From Basidiobolus meristosporus CBS 931.73 (taxonomy: Eukaryota; Basidiobolomycota; Basidiobolomycetes; Basidiobolales; Basidiobolaceae): DNA of 64,000 nucleotides. Below are positions 41,490 through 52,863 of this stretch, in pieces; position 1 is the first letter of the stretch, and every line of letters begins with the position of its first letter. The notes beneath the pieces were generated by a model. That model ran no database searches, was not told the DNA's origin, and worked only from the letters and a program-made list of their open reading frames with translations. The position numbers and the translations under genes were made by a program. The stretch is taken from positions 1-64,000 of the forward strand of contig MCFE01000235.1 of assembly GCA_002104905.1 (NCBI GenBank), in the 5' to 3' direction.

Positions 41490-41858
41490 TGTGGCAATTT
41501 AAGAAGTGATTCGGTTATAAGGAACTTATCAAGAAATGGTGATAATAGTTGAACTGTTGATTATTAATAAAGAAGCTCAGTAATTACACCTTTGTGGAAG
41601 TAATACAGCTATAACACTAAGTAAGGAGGGTTTCTCAATATTCAGGAGCATTCAGTAACAGTTTCAGGGTTAGTACATAATAGTTAGTGTTAGTGCTAAT
41701 TTGATCCTGACTATAGGGGAACAATCATAAGATCATAGATCTGAAGAAAGTGGCAAAGTTAGAGCTGTAAACTAGTATCACAGTGACCAAGACTAGTCCA
41801 GAATTGTTAAGTAAATTATTAGCTGCAGAATGTTACCAAATAGTCCAATACTTCAACA
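41490..41858 (-). repeat. copia-7 5' LTR (family B)
   Basis: A 369-bp LTR (minus strand TGTTGAAGTATTGGAC ... AAATTGCCACA), preceded inside by the altered PBS AGCTTATGAGCCC near 41478-41489. Confidence 0.88.
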
Positions 41859-43298
41859 TATATTCACGCAGAAGGTACTCTCCAGAAGAATGATAAGATG
41901 GAGCTAATACATTCAGCAATTTTATTTTGAGAATGTCTACTGCTATAAGAAAAACAACACAGTTCCTGATGCCTTATCAAGATTAAAACATGTTGCACAA
42001 CTCAATTTGGTGCATGAATCAGATTGGCCTAGCCTGCTATCCAAGTACTTGAAGGACCAAGCCATGCCTAGTGAGGTGGATGAAGAGATGAAGAAGATAA
42101 TCTGGAATGAAGCCAGTCAATTTGTGGTACAGGATGAAACACTCTACCAAATTGCTGATGGAAGCCCTATTGCCTATTGCCCTTATGTTGCTTGCCTGGA
42201 TTTAATACATAAGCTACACAATGGATATGGCCATCTTGGGATTAAAGGAACCTATAGCCTTGTCAAAGCCAGAGCATGGTGGTCCAGAATGAAACAAGAT
42301 ATTGAGAAGCTAGTGAAAACCTGCCCTAACTGCCAAATCAATCAAGGCCAGCCACAAAGATTTGCCAAACTCTTTCCCTTGGAGCCAGTAAGACCATTTA
42401 AAAGATGGGGAATTGACTATATTGGAAGACTACCAACTACAAGGAAATGCAACTTTGGATCCTAGTAGCAATTGCCCATGCCACAAAAAAGCTGGTGGCT
42501 AAAGCAGTACCTGCAGCCAGTGAACAAGAAGTTGCAAGTTTCATCTACCATGAGATCCTTATGAAGTTTGGTTGCCCTGTAGAGACTCTATCCAATAGAG
42601 GAGCAAACTTATGGCAAAGACACTGGAAGCTTACCTGGAAATGCAGCAGATCAAACACCTGAAAACCTTAGCATATCACCCCAGAACTGATAGAGTCACT
42701 GAACAGCTTAATGGATTATTTGGGAAAATTCTGATCAAATATGAAAATGAAGTTGTTAGTAGATGGGATGAGTATATAGACTAAGCACTCTTTGCATGCA
42801 GAGTCAGAGTACACAACACCACCCAACAATTGCCATTTTACTTAGTGTATGGATGCAAACCAAGGATTCCAGGAGATCTCACACAACCAAAGCTTACAGA
42901 CACTGTAGAAGATGAGCTCAGTCAGCTAAGTGGACACCAGTAGCTTGAACAAAGATGTTGAGAGGCACAGATCAAAGTATCTCAAAGTGCAGAAAAGATG
43001 AAGCAGAGATTGGATACAACAATAGCACCAGAAGCATTTACAGTTGTGAACTTTGTATTGCTAAGAAACAACACTTGGAAGAAGTCTGAGTCAAGATGGA
43101 CAGGACCATTTAAGATCATCAGAGATTGTCTATTTGCAACTTACCAACTAGTGGACAAACAAGGCAATATCAGGGAAGACCTAGTGTACAGGGACAGACT
43201 CAAGCTTACAAGACTTGCTGACAATACTGAACCATCAAGATATTGGTATCACAAGAAAAGCAATTCATGAGAACCCTCTCAGCTTTAGTAGGAGAGAA
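41859..43298 (+). pseudogene. gypsy-2 RNase H end and integrase (relic)
   Basis: Plus-strand gypsy pol. RNase H remnants lie at 41860-42000. Then a frame at 42007-42465 carries the integrase zinc domain (LIHKLHNGYGHLGIKGTYSL ... CPNCQINQ) and the first catalytic Asp in RWGIDYIG. A frameshift at about 42450 leads to the 42447-42662 frame, where the second Asp is Asn (LSNRGAN). The Glu block (VTEQLNGLFGKI) follows at about 42700. The C-terminal domain (KKSESRWTGPFKIIRDC) is open at 42998-43270. The Asp-to-Asn change is shared with gypsy-1, so it predates both copies. Confidence 0.87.
43284..43298 (+). promoter_or_regulatory. gypsy-2 polypurine tract
   Basis: TAGTAGGAGAGAA immediately before the 3' LTR start (TGTTACAATCTACTGC). 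Confidence 0.75.
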
Positions 43299-43664
43299 TG
43301 TTACAATCTACTGCTTGAATGTTTAAGTTAGATCAGATTTGTAGTGAATTCAATTATTTATATGCTTGGCTTATCACTATATCAGTATTTCTATCAAATC
43401 TAAGCACTAGTCATCAAATGAATAGGCAGATCCCTATCAGACAGCAATAGATATACTAAGTAGGATCTTAATGGGTAATGATGATGCAATCAAGTGAGTC
43501 ATCAGCCACAGCCTACATTAGGAAATGCTACTTGTCAGCAATTGATCTGGCAAAATGTATGTAAGGAGCTGCTGGAACCTCAATAAAAATTGGTTCAAGC
43601 TTAGTGAATACAATACTAGCTAAACTCCCTATTCCTCTACAACTCTTATACCAAGACTTGAAAC
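43299..43664 (+). repeat. gypsy-2 3' LTR
   Basis: About 366 bp, TGTTACAATCTACTGC ... CCAAGACTTGAAACA, clearly diverged from the 5' LTR. This indicates an old insertion or recombination between different copies. Confidence 0.83.
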
Positions 43665-43724
43665 AGCTTCACAAGGTGGATTGCTGGATCTAATATATTC
43701 TTACTCCAGTAACTGATCTAAAGC

Positions 43725-44093
43725 TGTTGAAATATTGTACTATTTGGTATCATTCAGCAGCTGAAAATTTACTTAACAATTCTAAACTAGTATTGATCAC
43801 TGTGAGACTAATTTAAAGCTCTAACTTTGCCACTTTCTTCAGATCTATAATCTTATGATTGTTCCCCTATAGTCAGGATCAAATTAGCACTAACACTAAT
43901 TATTATGTACTAACCCTGAAACTGTTACAGAATGCTCCTGAATATTGAGAAACCCTCCTTACTTAGTGTTACAGCTGTATTACTTCCACAAAGGTATAAA
44001 TACTGAGCTTCCTTATTAATAAACAACAGTTTGACTATTATCACTATTTCTTGATAAGTTCCTTTTATCCAAATTACTTCTTAAATTGCAACA
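43725..44093 (+). repeat. Solo family B copia LTR
   Basis: A 369-bp plus-strand LTR, TGTTGAAATATTGTAC ... TTAAATTGCAACA. It is flanked by AAAGC and AATGC, a duplication with one later change. TATAAATAC near 43995 is the likely promoter box. Confidence 0.88.
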
Positions 44094-44103
44094 AATGCTT
44101 GGG

Positions 44104-44205
44104 CTGTAAGTTAGTCCTACAGTGACCAAGACTAGTCCAGAACCATTGAGTAAATCTTTACCTGCTGAATGATACCAATTAGTCCAATATTCAAACAAGC
44201 TCCCC
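44104..44205 (-). repeat. Family B LTR end fragment
   Basis: The last ~100 bp of a family B LTR in the opposite orientation (GTCCTACAGTGACCAAGACTAG ... GTCCAATATTCAAACA on the plus strand), directly beside the solo LTR. Confidence 0.75.
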
Positions 44206-46110
44206 ATCTGTCAGATGGTCTAACACCCTGCAAGAGAAAGACTTTGGCAATTTTCTGCGGTTGAACTTGGTTCATTTGATAACTTTGCCATGCTGTCAGT
44301 AGCTTCCCAATATCTTGTGACATTTAGGGCTGCCATTAGCAGTTTAGTGGATTACTTCATCCGGTAATAAAAGTTTGTTGGCTTCATCCCAGATAATCTT
44401 CTTAATATCTTTATCCACCTCAGTAGGAATGATTCAATCCTCCAAGTATTCTGACAGTATGCTGGGCGCACCTAATTAATGATTAGGTTGCGCTATGCAA
44501 CTTATTCTAGTTACAACAAGGCTTCAGCAATCATGTTATTTCTCCTAGAGCAGTGGTCAATTGTCAGGTCAAATTGCTGAATGCATTCTCTCTATCCTGT
44601 AATTCTTCTGAGTAGTACCTTCTAAGCAAATACATACTTGATTGAGGCAGGATCAGCTTTCACAGTTCACTTAGCTTATCCAATGTAGCATCTCCATGTC
44701 TTTAAGCAGTGTATTGTGGCAATCCTATCATTCTCATGCACTGGATTGTTTTGTTCTGCTGAGTTCAGTTTGTTGGACTCAAAAGTGGCTGGGTGCTCCT
44801 TCCCTCATGTTCTAGGCGCAGTACTCCACCAAAGGCATAATCTAAAGAGTCTGTGCAGATATTATACTCTTTTGTGAGGTCAGCTACTCTCAAGTTTGGC
44901 AGCTTAACAAGTTCATTTGTGAGAGTCTGAGTGGCAGTCTCACAGGTTGTATCTCACTGTAAGATGTTGTCTTTGTTGAAGATATCAGTCAATGGTGGTG
45001 CAATACTTGCAAAGTAATTGACAAATCTCCAATAATTATAATATATTCCAAGAGATGCTCTGAGCACTTATACTGCATTGGGCTGCTCCAGAATCTTGAT
45101 AACTTCCACCTTCTTTGGGTATAAGGTTGCTCTGGAGCCAGTCATGATATGTCCCAGATACCCAATGTGTTCCTTGAGAAACTCCCACTTTGCTAGCTTG
45201 CCATAGAGCTTGTTCTCTTTTAGCTTTCTCAAGTCCTGTTTGGCATGCAACAAGTTGTCCTCTCATTGTTGAAATAGTTCAGAGATATATTGCAAGTGAA
45301 ATGGAGAATTAGAAGATTTGCATGATATTCACTTGATGATCTATTGAGTTGCAGCACAGTATTTATACTTATAGCAGAACTACGTAAATGTAGGTATCTG
45401 TTCATTTTTAGGGGAGTCTCAGGAGTACATGTGCCAAATTGCAGCTTATTAAGACAAGTATTGGATTTTTCATACAAATCTGTACTTCACTAATTTCTAA
45501 TAATTTGCAAATATCTGAAAAACTAAACTCTAAGCTGATATACTGAAATATGTCATTTAACCAAGTGCTGGTCCATAATATATATATATAATTAAGTGGA
45601 CTTCTAATTATTTCAACACTTATATCTTGCTGTATTTCAGTATATCAGCAAAGTGGATTACCACAAACTTCTCCAAGTATTCCTGGAATACAGTTAGCTC
45701 CATGGTCACAAATGTTGCAGGGGTGTTGGTAATGCCCAAACTTAAGAGTTAGTACTTGTGGTGTCCATATCTGGTTCTAAACACTGTCTTGAAGATATCA
45801 TCTTGCTTCACTGAAATCTGGCCATATCCTGACATGAGGTCAATCTTGCTGAGTATAATGGCCCCATTGAGTTAGTTCAAGAGCTCATCAATCCAAGCTA
45901 TGGGTATGGCTTGCTTGCAGCATCTGAGCTAAGGGCTCTGTAGCCCATTTGTATACTAAGTACTCCATCCTTCTTCTTCACACAAAGCACTGATGCTCCT
46001 CCAGGTGACCTGCTGGACCTGACATATTGTTGCTCCAATAGTTGTTCAGTTTGTCTCTTCATCTCTTCCAGTTCTTGCTCACTAGGAGGCTATTTTGTGT
46101 TTCACCGTCA
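44206..46110 (-). pseudogene. gypsy-3 RT, RNase H and integrase start (relic)
   Basis: RT is recognised by ELEEMKRQTEQLLEQQYVRS and SRSPGGASVLCVKKKDG near 46010-46080, and by the thumb KLYGKLAKWEFLKEHIGYLG at about 45150-45210. RNase H shows DNILQ, YNICTDSLDYAFGGVLR-like sequence at about 44800-44990. The integrase start has SYQMNQVQPQKIAKVF (about 44250). The YxDD region coincides with the inserted solo LTR at 45267. Stops and shifts throughout. Confidence 0.8.
45267..45618 (-). repeat. Solo LTR (family E) in gypsy-3 RT
   Basis: 352 bp, TGTTGAAATAGTTCAG ... AATTATTTCAACA, flanked by CTCAT and CTTAT (one mismatch). It resembles the copia LTRs in layout (TTTATACTTATAG, ATTGAGTTGC) but is a separate family. 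Its internal region is absent from the window. Confidence 0.85.
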
Positions 46111-46720
46111 TTATCAACATCTCTGGCTGGTGGAAGGCCTATAGGATCATCTGTAAACATGCTCCAGTAATCTTTCAGCAGAATCTGTACCCTCTGCAAC
46201 ACCAGAGCTGCGGAATCATCCTGCAATACCTCAGTGAGAAAGATCTGGATACCCTTCCTAAGTAGTCTACAGATGTGTTTCTTGCTACATGCACTTGTGT
46301 ACACCACACCAGAATTGACCAAACTGACATACAGTCTGGTTGGTAGTAGCTCATATATCTGGTTACCTTTTTGGATCTGAGAGGCACAGTTCCTCAAGTA
46401 ATTGATGGTCCACAGTTCAATTTACATGTCTTCCAAACATCAGGTCTAATTTGCTGTTTCCCAATATGTAGTCTTCTAGGTCTTGTTCATAATCATTGAT
46501 CTTCATTATTGCTGGTTGAGTTAAATGGTTGATTATGTGGTAGGTCCCATTAGCTATTGCAACTGTTGTTGATTTGGCAGATTCCAAGTTGATTCCAGCT
46601 CTCAAGGCAAATTGCTCTGACCTGTACTTGTGTGATGCTCCTGTGTCATGATGATCTTGACAGGTATTCCATTGACAATACCATTCAATTATTATAATTT
46701 TCCTGAGCTTAAGGTTGATG
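46111..46720 (-). pseudogene. gypsy-3 protease and RT linker (relic)
   Basis: The protease active site is readable as HDTGASHKYRSEQFALRAG near 46600-46655 (DTGAS intact), followed by the 46417-46605 frame (ESAKSTTVAIANGTYHI ... LDLMFGRHVN). The linker to RT at 46059-46397 is open but shifted. The protease would process the Gag-Pol polyprotein. Frames are not joined. Confidence 0.78.
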
Positions 46721-47725
46721 AGGATAAGTATACTTCCATCATATAGAAGGTAGGCTCTAAATTCTCTCCAAGTTCATTCACCCCAACACTGTGCTTCTGG
46801 GCTTCCATAAGGCTGAGAGTTCCTGTTGACTGATGTCCATCTCTTCTCTGAGAGCAGTACTATGAGATATGCCCATGCTGATGGCGATTGAAGTAAAGTT
46901 CTTTCTTCTGACATTCTTCCAAGGTGGGATCTGTTGGCATAGCATCTATTTTCATTAGCACTGCTACTGATTGTCCTCTTTCACACTAATTGCAGCTTTG
47001 CTGATTAACCACTATGGGCTCTCAACTCTTAGCACAGTTGATTCATAGTCAATGGCAGTCCTGATGGCTTTGTTGGTAGTCCAAGGTTATCCAATAATAC
47101 ACTTCTGTGCAAGTTTTTTCTATCAGACCATCAATCAAGTGTTCAGCTTGATCAAGGTAATCCATTCTTTGAATCCCTCCAACCAGACATCTTTGCTTAT
47201 CATTGCATTCTTGAACTATTCCTTTCTGTCTGAGTGTCTTCAGCTTCTGCCTTAATGGTGTTTGCTGATGTGCAGGCTCATTATATTTGGAATTTCTAAC
47301 ACAAACTCATCCCAGGTAGAGATTGTAGAGCATCACATCATGGTGGCAGACCTGATCTTGTTGCAGTACCAATCTGAAGCTGCACTGACCAAGTAACAGG
47401 CTGCAAAATGTAACTTGCTTTCTGGGGCAGTCCATTAGCCTTGAAAGCTACTTCAATTTGAAAGAGCCAAGTTCCCTGGTATTTATTCACTTTGCCATTT
47501 TAAAAATTTGCCCTCAAACTAAAGGTGCTTTTTCCATTGTTTAACAGGCTCTAGGCTATGGCTGTCATGATTGGTACTGCTGGCTGAGGATCTGCAGTAC
47601 CTCCTGCTGTTGGGCCAGAATTTTACTGCATAACATTCTTCCATTGTTGATTTTCCAATATCTGGAGAGGGGCTTCTTCTTTCTCCAAGAGAAAGTCTCT
47701 GAATTGTTGCTGTTACCAATGTTAC
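46721..47725 (-). pseudogene. gypsy-3 gag (relic)
   Basis: Decayed Gag. YQGTWLFQIEVAFKANGLPQ and the VTWSVQLQIGTATRSG-like region at about 47330-47500 align by eye to gypsy-2 Gag (38605-38982). A Cys-containing, partly open region at about 46800-46880 may be the zinc knuckle. No long frame. Confidence 0.7.
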
Positions 47726-47930
47726 AAGTCTTAATGTAAGAGTTGTAGAGGAGCATGGAGTTTAACTTAAATTGTATTCACACTGAACCAACTTTTGTTG
47801 AGGTTCATGCAACTCCTTGTACACATCTTGCCGGATCAATTGCTGACTAATTGCCTTTCCTAATGTAGATTGTGGCTGATGACTCATTTAACTGCATCAT
47901 CACCACCCAACTAGATCTTACTTAACACAC
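47726..47930 (-). repeat. gypsy-3 5' LTR, truncated
   Basis: Inverted match to the 3' half of the gypsy-2 LTR (CATCATCACC, GTAGATTGTGGCTGATGACTC, TTGCCGGATCAATTGCTGAC). It breaks off near 47930. Confidence 0.7.
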
Positions 47931-48123
47931 CAATGGAGCTTAGCCTGCTCTAGTATATATATGCCTAGGTGAGCTGTATTGCAAGCCTATTTGTTTGGCC
48001 CTGAGCTACTTTTATTGCAACAATGCATGCTGACTTTGTGTACAGTGCTCTGTCCAACAATGCTAGTATAGAGTACACTGATGTGAATGGGGTACTGGTA
48101 TTGCAAAGCTTGATGAGGAATCT
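47931..48123. other. Unassigned spacer
   Basis: About 190 bp with no feature recognised, between gypsy-3 and LTR-C copy 3. Confidence 0.4.
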
Positions 48124-49486
48124 GTGGAAATGAAAAGTATTCCATTACTTCAATATCTCAAAACCAATGTTGCACTCATTTCTTTATTTTGCTATTGCTA
48201 TTGTAACTTATAAATAAAAGAACAAAAATTCCAACTTTGAAGGACAAAAGATCAAGACCCTGACAAGCAATCCACCCAACAATAATATTTTATGTAGAGC
48301 ACACAGCAATCAACCGATGTTTTAATTTACAGCTCATTTGAAGTAGTACTTGAGAAGTTATGATCAAAAGAGTCCAATTATCATATGTACTAGGCCACTA
48401 TTGCTAGGATTACTATGTTGACTTTGATCATGTGTAACTTTCTAACAAGCCAGCCAAATCATGTGATATATCTACAGGTGCTGCTCCTATGTTTGGCTTT
48501 TGCCACTGCCAAGTTTTAGCTTTGTATCATATGTATTGCTTGTGCAATTATGCAAAAATCTTGATCCTTCAGAATTTTCATATATATGACTTCCCCAGCT
48601 GAAAACTAAAAGCAGACCCTCTCTTTCCAGAATCTCCATACTACAATTACAAGTTTATGTGGTAGAATATTAGTAGTTCCACCTCAATATTCAGCTATCT
48701 TAGTCACTTAGATCATTACCTTCAAATCCTAGAGAATACTGGCCAAATTCCTTGTTGGGACTTGGAATATTTTCACTAAAATTTCAGGTACCCAGAACAT
48801 GAAAATTCTCAAAGGTGTCCAAACAGTCCCAAACTTTGCACACATGTTCTAGGGACCTTCCTTAACCTATTCTGTATGTTTATAATGCCAACACCATGTA
48901 AAAGTATAAATACTACTTTTACATTCAATAAATCATTAAGTGAACACCACATAATCTACTTGCCCTCCTAATCACTTCCAATATTTCCAAGACTCTTACA
49001 ACAGATTAAGGGTTATAAGACTTTACCTGCATCACTTGCACTGTTGGGTACTCTGACTTTGTTTGGTACTACATCAGTAAAGAGACTGCAAAGCTCACTA
49101 GAATCCAGTCTAGGTTCTACAAGAAAACTACCACTTTTGTGTTGGAAAAGTCCCCCCTAAGAAACCCCTTTACTCTAAAGACACCCCTTTAGACACCCTG
49201 TTAGAGACTCCTTAAAGAAACCCCTCTACCCTAAAGTCACCCCTTTTAACATCCCTTTAGGTCTGAAGACCCCTTTAGAAACTTCTACAGCACACCGCTT
49301 TAGGTTAAAGGGGAGTATAGTATATCCATTCAGGAAATATTTTCTCCAAAAGGAAAGATACTTCCAATTAAGAAAAAGTTATTACAAAAGTACATAAGCT
49401 CAATAGCTAACAGTAGGTCAGAACACTGCTGTAGAAGTGAGAAACACCGCCTATGGTATATTTTGAGCCTAAGATTGAGGAAATTA
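48124..49486 (+). mobile_element. LTR-C copy 3, 3'-truncated
   Basis: It starts TGTGGAAATGAAAAG, matching LTR-C from its first base, and includes the CCCTTTAG block (49145-49310). It stops near 49486 against Harbinger copy E, losing about 150 bp of the 3' end. It is interrupted by a family A solo LTR (48658-49003). Confidence 0.78.
48658..49003 (+). repeat. Solo family A copia LTR
   Basis: 346 bp, TGTGGTAGAATATTAG ... GACTCTTACAACA, flanked by GTTTA and GATTA (one mismatch). The empty site is in LTR-C at about 6120. Confidence 0.87.
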
Positions 49487-49624
49487 ATCATGTGTCAATG
49501 CAATCCACAATGTATCTTGCATAATATATGGAAAATTCAACAATCACATTAGTTTTTATATATATCTCATATAAGAACAGGTTGGTGCCCATACACCACT
49601 GTATAAGTATCCAAATCAACCACT

Positions 49625-50650
49625 ATGGTCCCTATACTAAGTCTCAACTCATCATTAGTTCAACCCAGACAAAACCCATCCCCCAGCTCAGAAGTGCAGT
49701 CTGGACTGGAAATGGCAATGTTGGATCCGTTCAAGTTCTTGCCAAATGATTTCAGTATGGCCCAAGTGTCTAGGATGAGCCTTAATATGGATATTTGGAC
49801 ACTACTCATTAATCTAGCGGAACTAGATACGTTGGAAAGTTGACAGAGATGGAAGAACCTGAAAAGAAAGCTGTGGCATGAGTCTACATCAAGATGCCAG
49901 CAGATGTATGTAAGAAGATATATAACAAGACAAGTATTGAAATCAAGAATGAGCTGAGAGTGAGGGGATTTGATGAAGAAGCCATGCAGAAACAATTTTG
50001 CGCGCAATTTGCACAGTACAGGCCAGATGTGTCTGTTTGGGCCTCAACTTTGGGAACCAAAGAGATTTTGTATGAGTTTTTGCCTCAAATGACTAATGTA
50101 TTACGTGATATATTAGTAGATCTAAGTGGCTTCTGAGAGCAATATCAGGAAAAGTATATAGGGGAAAGCAATCCCTCATCAATAAATCATCCCTTCTATC
50201 AGTAGCACTTCTACCTTATTGATTAGCAGTTGATCACTGCACCTGCCTTCAACAGTACATCTCAGACCTACCATCAAGGAGCTTTTCAGGGTAGTGCACA
50301 AGACACACAGAGGCCTTTGGAGACACTTGGAGCACCTAGGAAGCTAGAGAAGCAGGAGCTTTTACCATAGTGACACATTGACAAAAACACAAGCAGTTTA
50401 GACACAAAGGTTATTGCACCCATCAGACACCTCACACACCTTGAGTGTGTAGCTTCTCCCAGGAGTACCTTTACACCACCACAGCAGCCAAGCTGCAGCA
50501 TTGCACTCATCAACTAGGAGGCACAATACTGACTACAAATACGCAAGTATTCAAGAGGATAGTCAACAAGAAAGTAGTTTAGGTGCGCAAAGTAAATCAC
50601 TACCAAATGCTTCAGTAGTAATCCCTGTGAGATAAAAGCCTAGGAGAAGA
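49625..50650 (+). pseudogene. Harbinger ORF2, copy E (broken)
   Basis: ORF2 with the conserved start MVPILSLNSSLVQPRQNPSP at 49625, the LDPFKFLPNDFSMAQVS block, a stop after LDTLES, and a second piece at 49894-50136 (MPADVCKKIYNKTSIE ... EFLPQMTNV). It is interrupted at about 50143 by LTR-like sequence. The tail (HSSTRRXNTDYKYAS ... ending near 50650) resumes at 50484. In the tail the stop-generating change TAA lies within the K-x-x-R-R-R end. Confidence 0.75.
50143..50483 (+). repeat. LTR-G-related fragment in Harbinger copy E
   Basis: It begins near GGAAAAGTATATAGGGGAAAG, contains CAATAAATCATCCCTTC and ends CACCACCACA. This corresponds to the 3' part of an LTR-G-like element, with blocks shared with 35430-35760. 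The 5' part is missing. Confidence 0.65.
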
Positions 50651-51493
50651 TGATGCAATTGCATTGAACTGCAAATATCTGTAATGATCCAAGCAACGCA
50701 TATTTTTTTACAATCCACATCAAGCCATTGCTAACCAGTAATCACTAAATATTTGATGTAAGTAATGTTAAGGCTGTCTCACATTTGAGGCAGGACCCCT
50801 CTAAATAAACACCCTGCATATGTATACATCATCTGTGGCACCAGTGCAGCCATTTGATCTCATTTGCATCCATATAATTGGTTGCATGCTAGCTATGACA
50901 CCTTGTGCAATCACTAGGATCAGGGATTTACTTGCTTAATGGGCAGAATGGGATATTTGATGGCAAATCAGGTAGCTTGTATATTGGTCAAAGAGTCAAT
51001 TGGGGGCTGAAGGCTTCAGGATACTTTTGTGCCAATAACCACTGAGATACCATCCAATTGGAGTGATGGTAATCAAAATAGTAAGTATCAGAGTAATTTA
51101 TAGTGTGATATGCATTTATTTCCATTTTCATTAAAGAAACATATTCAAATACCAGATTTTACCTACCATAATAGTGGTATCCAATTGCTCATATGATGCA
51201 AACATTACAAGTGGGCGCAATCTTTTGTGCCAACCTTATTGTGACAGATTGTGCCATAGTGTGCAAGATTGTCCCACATGGTGCAAAATTGTCTAAGAGC
51301 AATCCTGCCTACTGGTAGCTACAATATTGTGCCCAATTGTTCTTAAAGACCCAGATTGCACCACGCACCCTGGCATGGTACAATGGAACAAGTCTATTAT
51401 CTTTGAATCCTGTTTCTGGACTATTTCCTGATTTCTCTGGGTAATTGCACCTATCCTATCAGCCACTGCACCTAATTGCTTTATTAATCTATT

Positions 51494-52206
51494 AGACTTG
51501 TTCCATTGGATAGTGCCACATTAAGCCATGAGTGCCAAATGATACCATAGTGTGCCAGGGAGGCCAAGTAAACCTATACTTGGCCAAAGAGTGTGAAACA
51601 TAGCTCTGCATCTTCATGCAAAGTAGCACCTGTGTTTCACCTAGGATGCAGGAGAAAATCCATTTTTTGACATTTTTTGTGAATCAATGTTGTGTAGGAT
51701 GTGTAAGAGCATAAAGGCACTGAAGACATGCATCAGGTACTGCATACCCATGGCACTCTGAATCTAGCTCCTGTGGCTTGTAACATGTCACAAAAATGCA
51801 TGGCACTATCTTGGTGCACTGGTACTATCTGGCACTACAAGTGCTTTGTATATATCTTACTTTAGGGCCAATAATTAAATACAGTGCCAGATAGTGCCAT
51901 GCATTTTTGTGACATGTTACATGCCACAGGTGCTAGATTCAGAGTGCCATAGGTATTCAGTACCTGATGCATGTCTTCAGTTCTTCTGTGCTCTTAAACA
52001 ACCTGCACAACATTGACCTAACAAAAAGGTCAAAAAATGGATTTTCTCCAACACAATGGGTGAAAGACAGGGGCAGCTCTGCATCTTCATGCAGAGCTAT
52101 GTTTCACATTCCGTGGTCAAGTATAAATTGACTTGGCCTCCCTTGCTCACTATGGCATCAGTTGGCACTCATGGCTCAATATGGTACTATCCAACAGAAC
52201 AAGTCT
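51494..52206. mobile_element. Palindromic MITE copy
   Basis: A 713-bp foldback element (AGACTTGTTCCATTGG ... CCAACAGAACAAGTCT) with ATT duplication (51491-51493, 52207-52209). The empty site is at about 22800-22825 in CACTA copy 1. Confidence 0.9.
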
Positions 52207-52554
52207 ATTGGTATGAGCTGACACCATACTTGCTAATATGGGTGGTGATGATGTTTTGACAGCCACTTGCTGGTCTTTAACTGAGGGTACTGCATTTGCT
52301 ACTTTCTCATCTGCCTGAGCATAATGGTCAGCTTGTGGCTCCACAGAGGCTCTCTATTACCTACTTGACTCAGAGCCTGAGGAGTCCACATAATTACCTT
52401 CAATGGGCACACTGTGCTCAGGATCTTTTTTTGATGTAGCCCTGCTTGTTGCACTGAATGTCAAAGCAAGCTGTTGTCCAGCCGTTCTTCTGTTGCCCTC
52501 AGCAGTGGGGTTTGTTTGGGAACCAGATGGCTTTGCTTTATTTTTTGGAGGCAT
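52150..52554 (-). pseudogene. Ser/Gln-rich frame, CACTA-like copy 2
   Basis: The counterpart of 22864-23139. The frame at 52357-52554 begins MPPKNKAKPSGSQTNPTAEG and continues after a frameshift at 52210-52344 (ADHYAQADEKVANAVPSV). The upstream part shows that the protein starts with a basic stretch. No domain recognised. Conservation relative to copy 1 suggests it was a real element gene. Confidence 0.5.
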
Positions 52555-52863
52555 ATAAATGCAAGGGAGTCAAACCAGAGTGGAAATAGTGCTACATACA
52601 CGTGTGTATGTGGTGCCACAACTTTATTTATAATGCTTACTATGGTTGGTCATCATTGAATCTTACATTAACATCAGTGCAATGTCTCAAATACAAGACT
52701 GTCTTAAGCTCACATGAGTATTGACCAAAAAGTGATATAATAGCATTAAGTTGTTAAGGTCAAATTGTTTGCCCCATGGACAAGACTACTTTGACTCAAT
52801 GCCATAAGAGAAGAGAAAAAAGACCATGGGGCTATTGTGACAAGCCTCTCAGCCAAGAAACAT

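Larger units (their letters stand above)
38985..41858 (-). mobile_element. copia-7, 3'-truncated family B copia
   Basis: A minus-strand relative of copia-4 with 5' LTR 41490-41858 (369 bp), gag, protease, part of integrase and RT. It lacks the 3' end of RNase H and the 3' LTR: sequence stops at about 38990 inside the PYQTMIGSLMY block. An internal deletion at about 39906 joins RT to the integrase start. Because one end is missing, no duplication can be read. Confidence 0.88.
38084..43664 (+). mobile_element. gypsy-2, plus-strand Ty3/gypsy element, rearranged
   Basis: A gypsy element with 5' LTR 38084-38453, gag, an internal replacement by truncated copia-7 (38985-41858), the end of RNase H, integrase, purine tract and 3' LTR 43299-43664. 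Protease, RT and most of RNase H are missing, so the copia insertion was accompanied by a deletion. It lies head-to-head with gypsy-1 debris on the left. Confidence 0.85.
44206..47930 (-). mobile_element. gypsy-3, minus-strand Ty3/gypsy relic
   Basis: A decayed gypsy. Integrase start (44206-44340), RNase H (44340-44990), RT (44990-46100), protease (46400-46660), Gag (46800-47520) and a partial 5' LTR (about 47725-47930) lie in canonical order on the minus strand. It contains a solo LTR at 45267-45618. It is distinct from gypsy-1/2 but in the same group. Confidence 0.82.
49487..51395 (+). mobile_element. Harbinger copy E, internally deleted (no transposase)
   Basis: It matches Harbinger copy C from the divergent promoter (about 25970) through ORF2 to the right terminus. 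The right end, CAATGGAACAAGTCT, lies at 51395. The transposase half and left terminus are absent. A ~340-bp LTR-G-like segment replaces part of ORF2 at about 50143-50483. Confidence 0.82.
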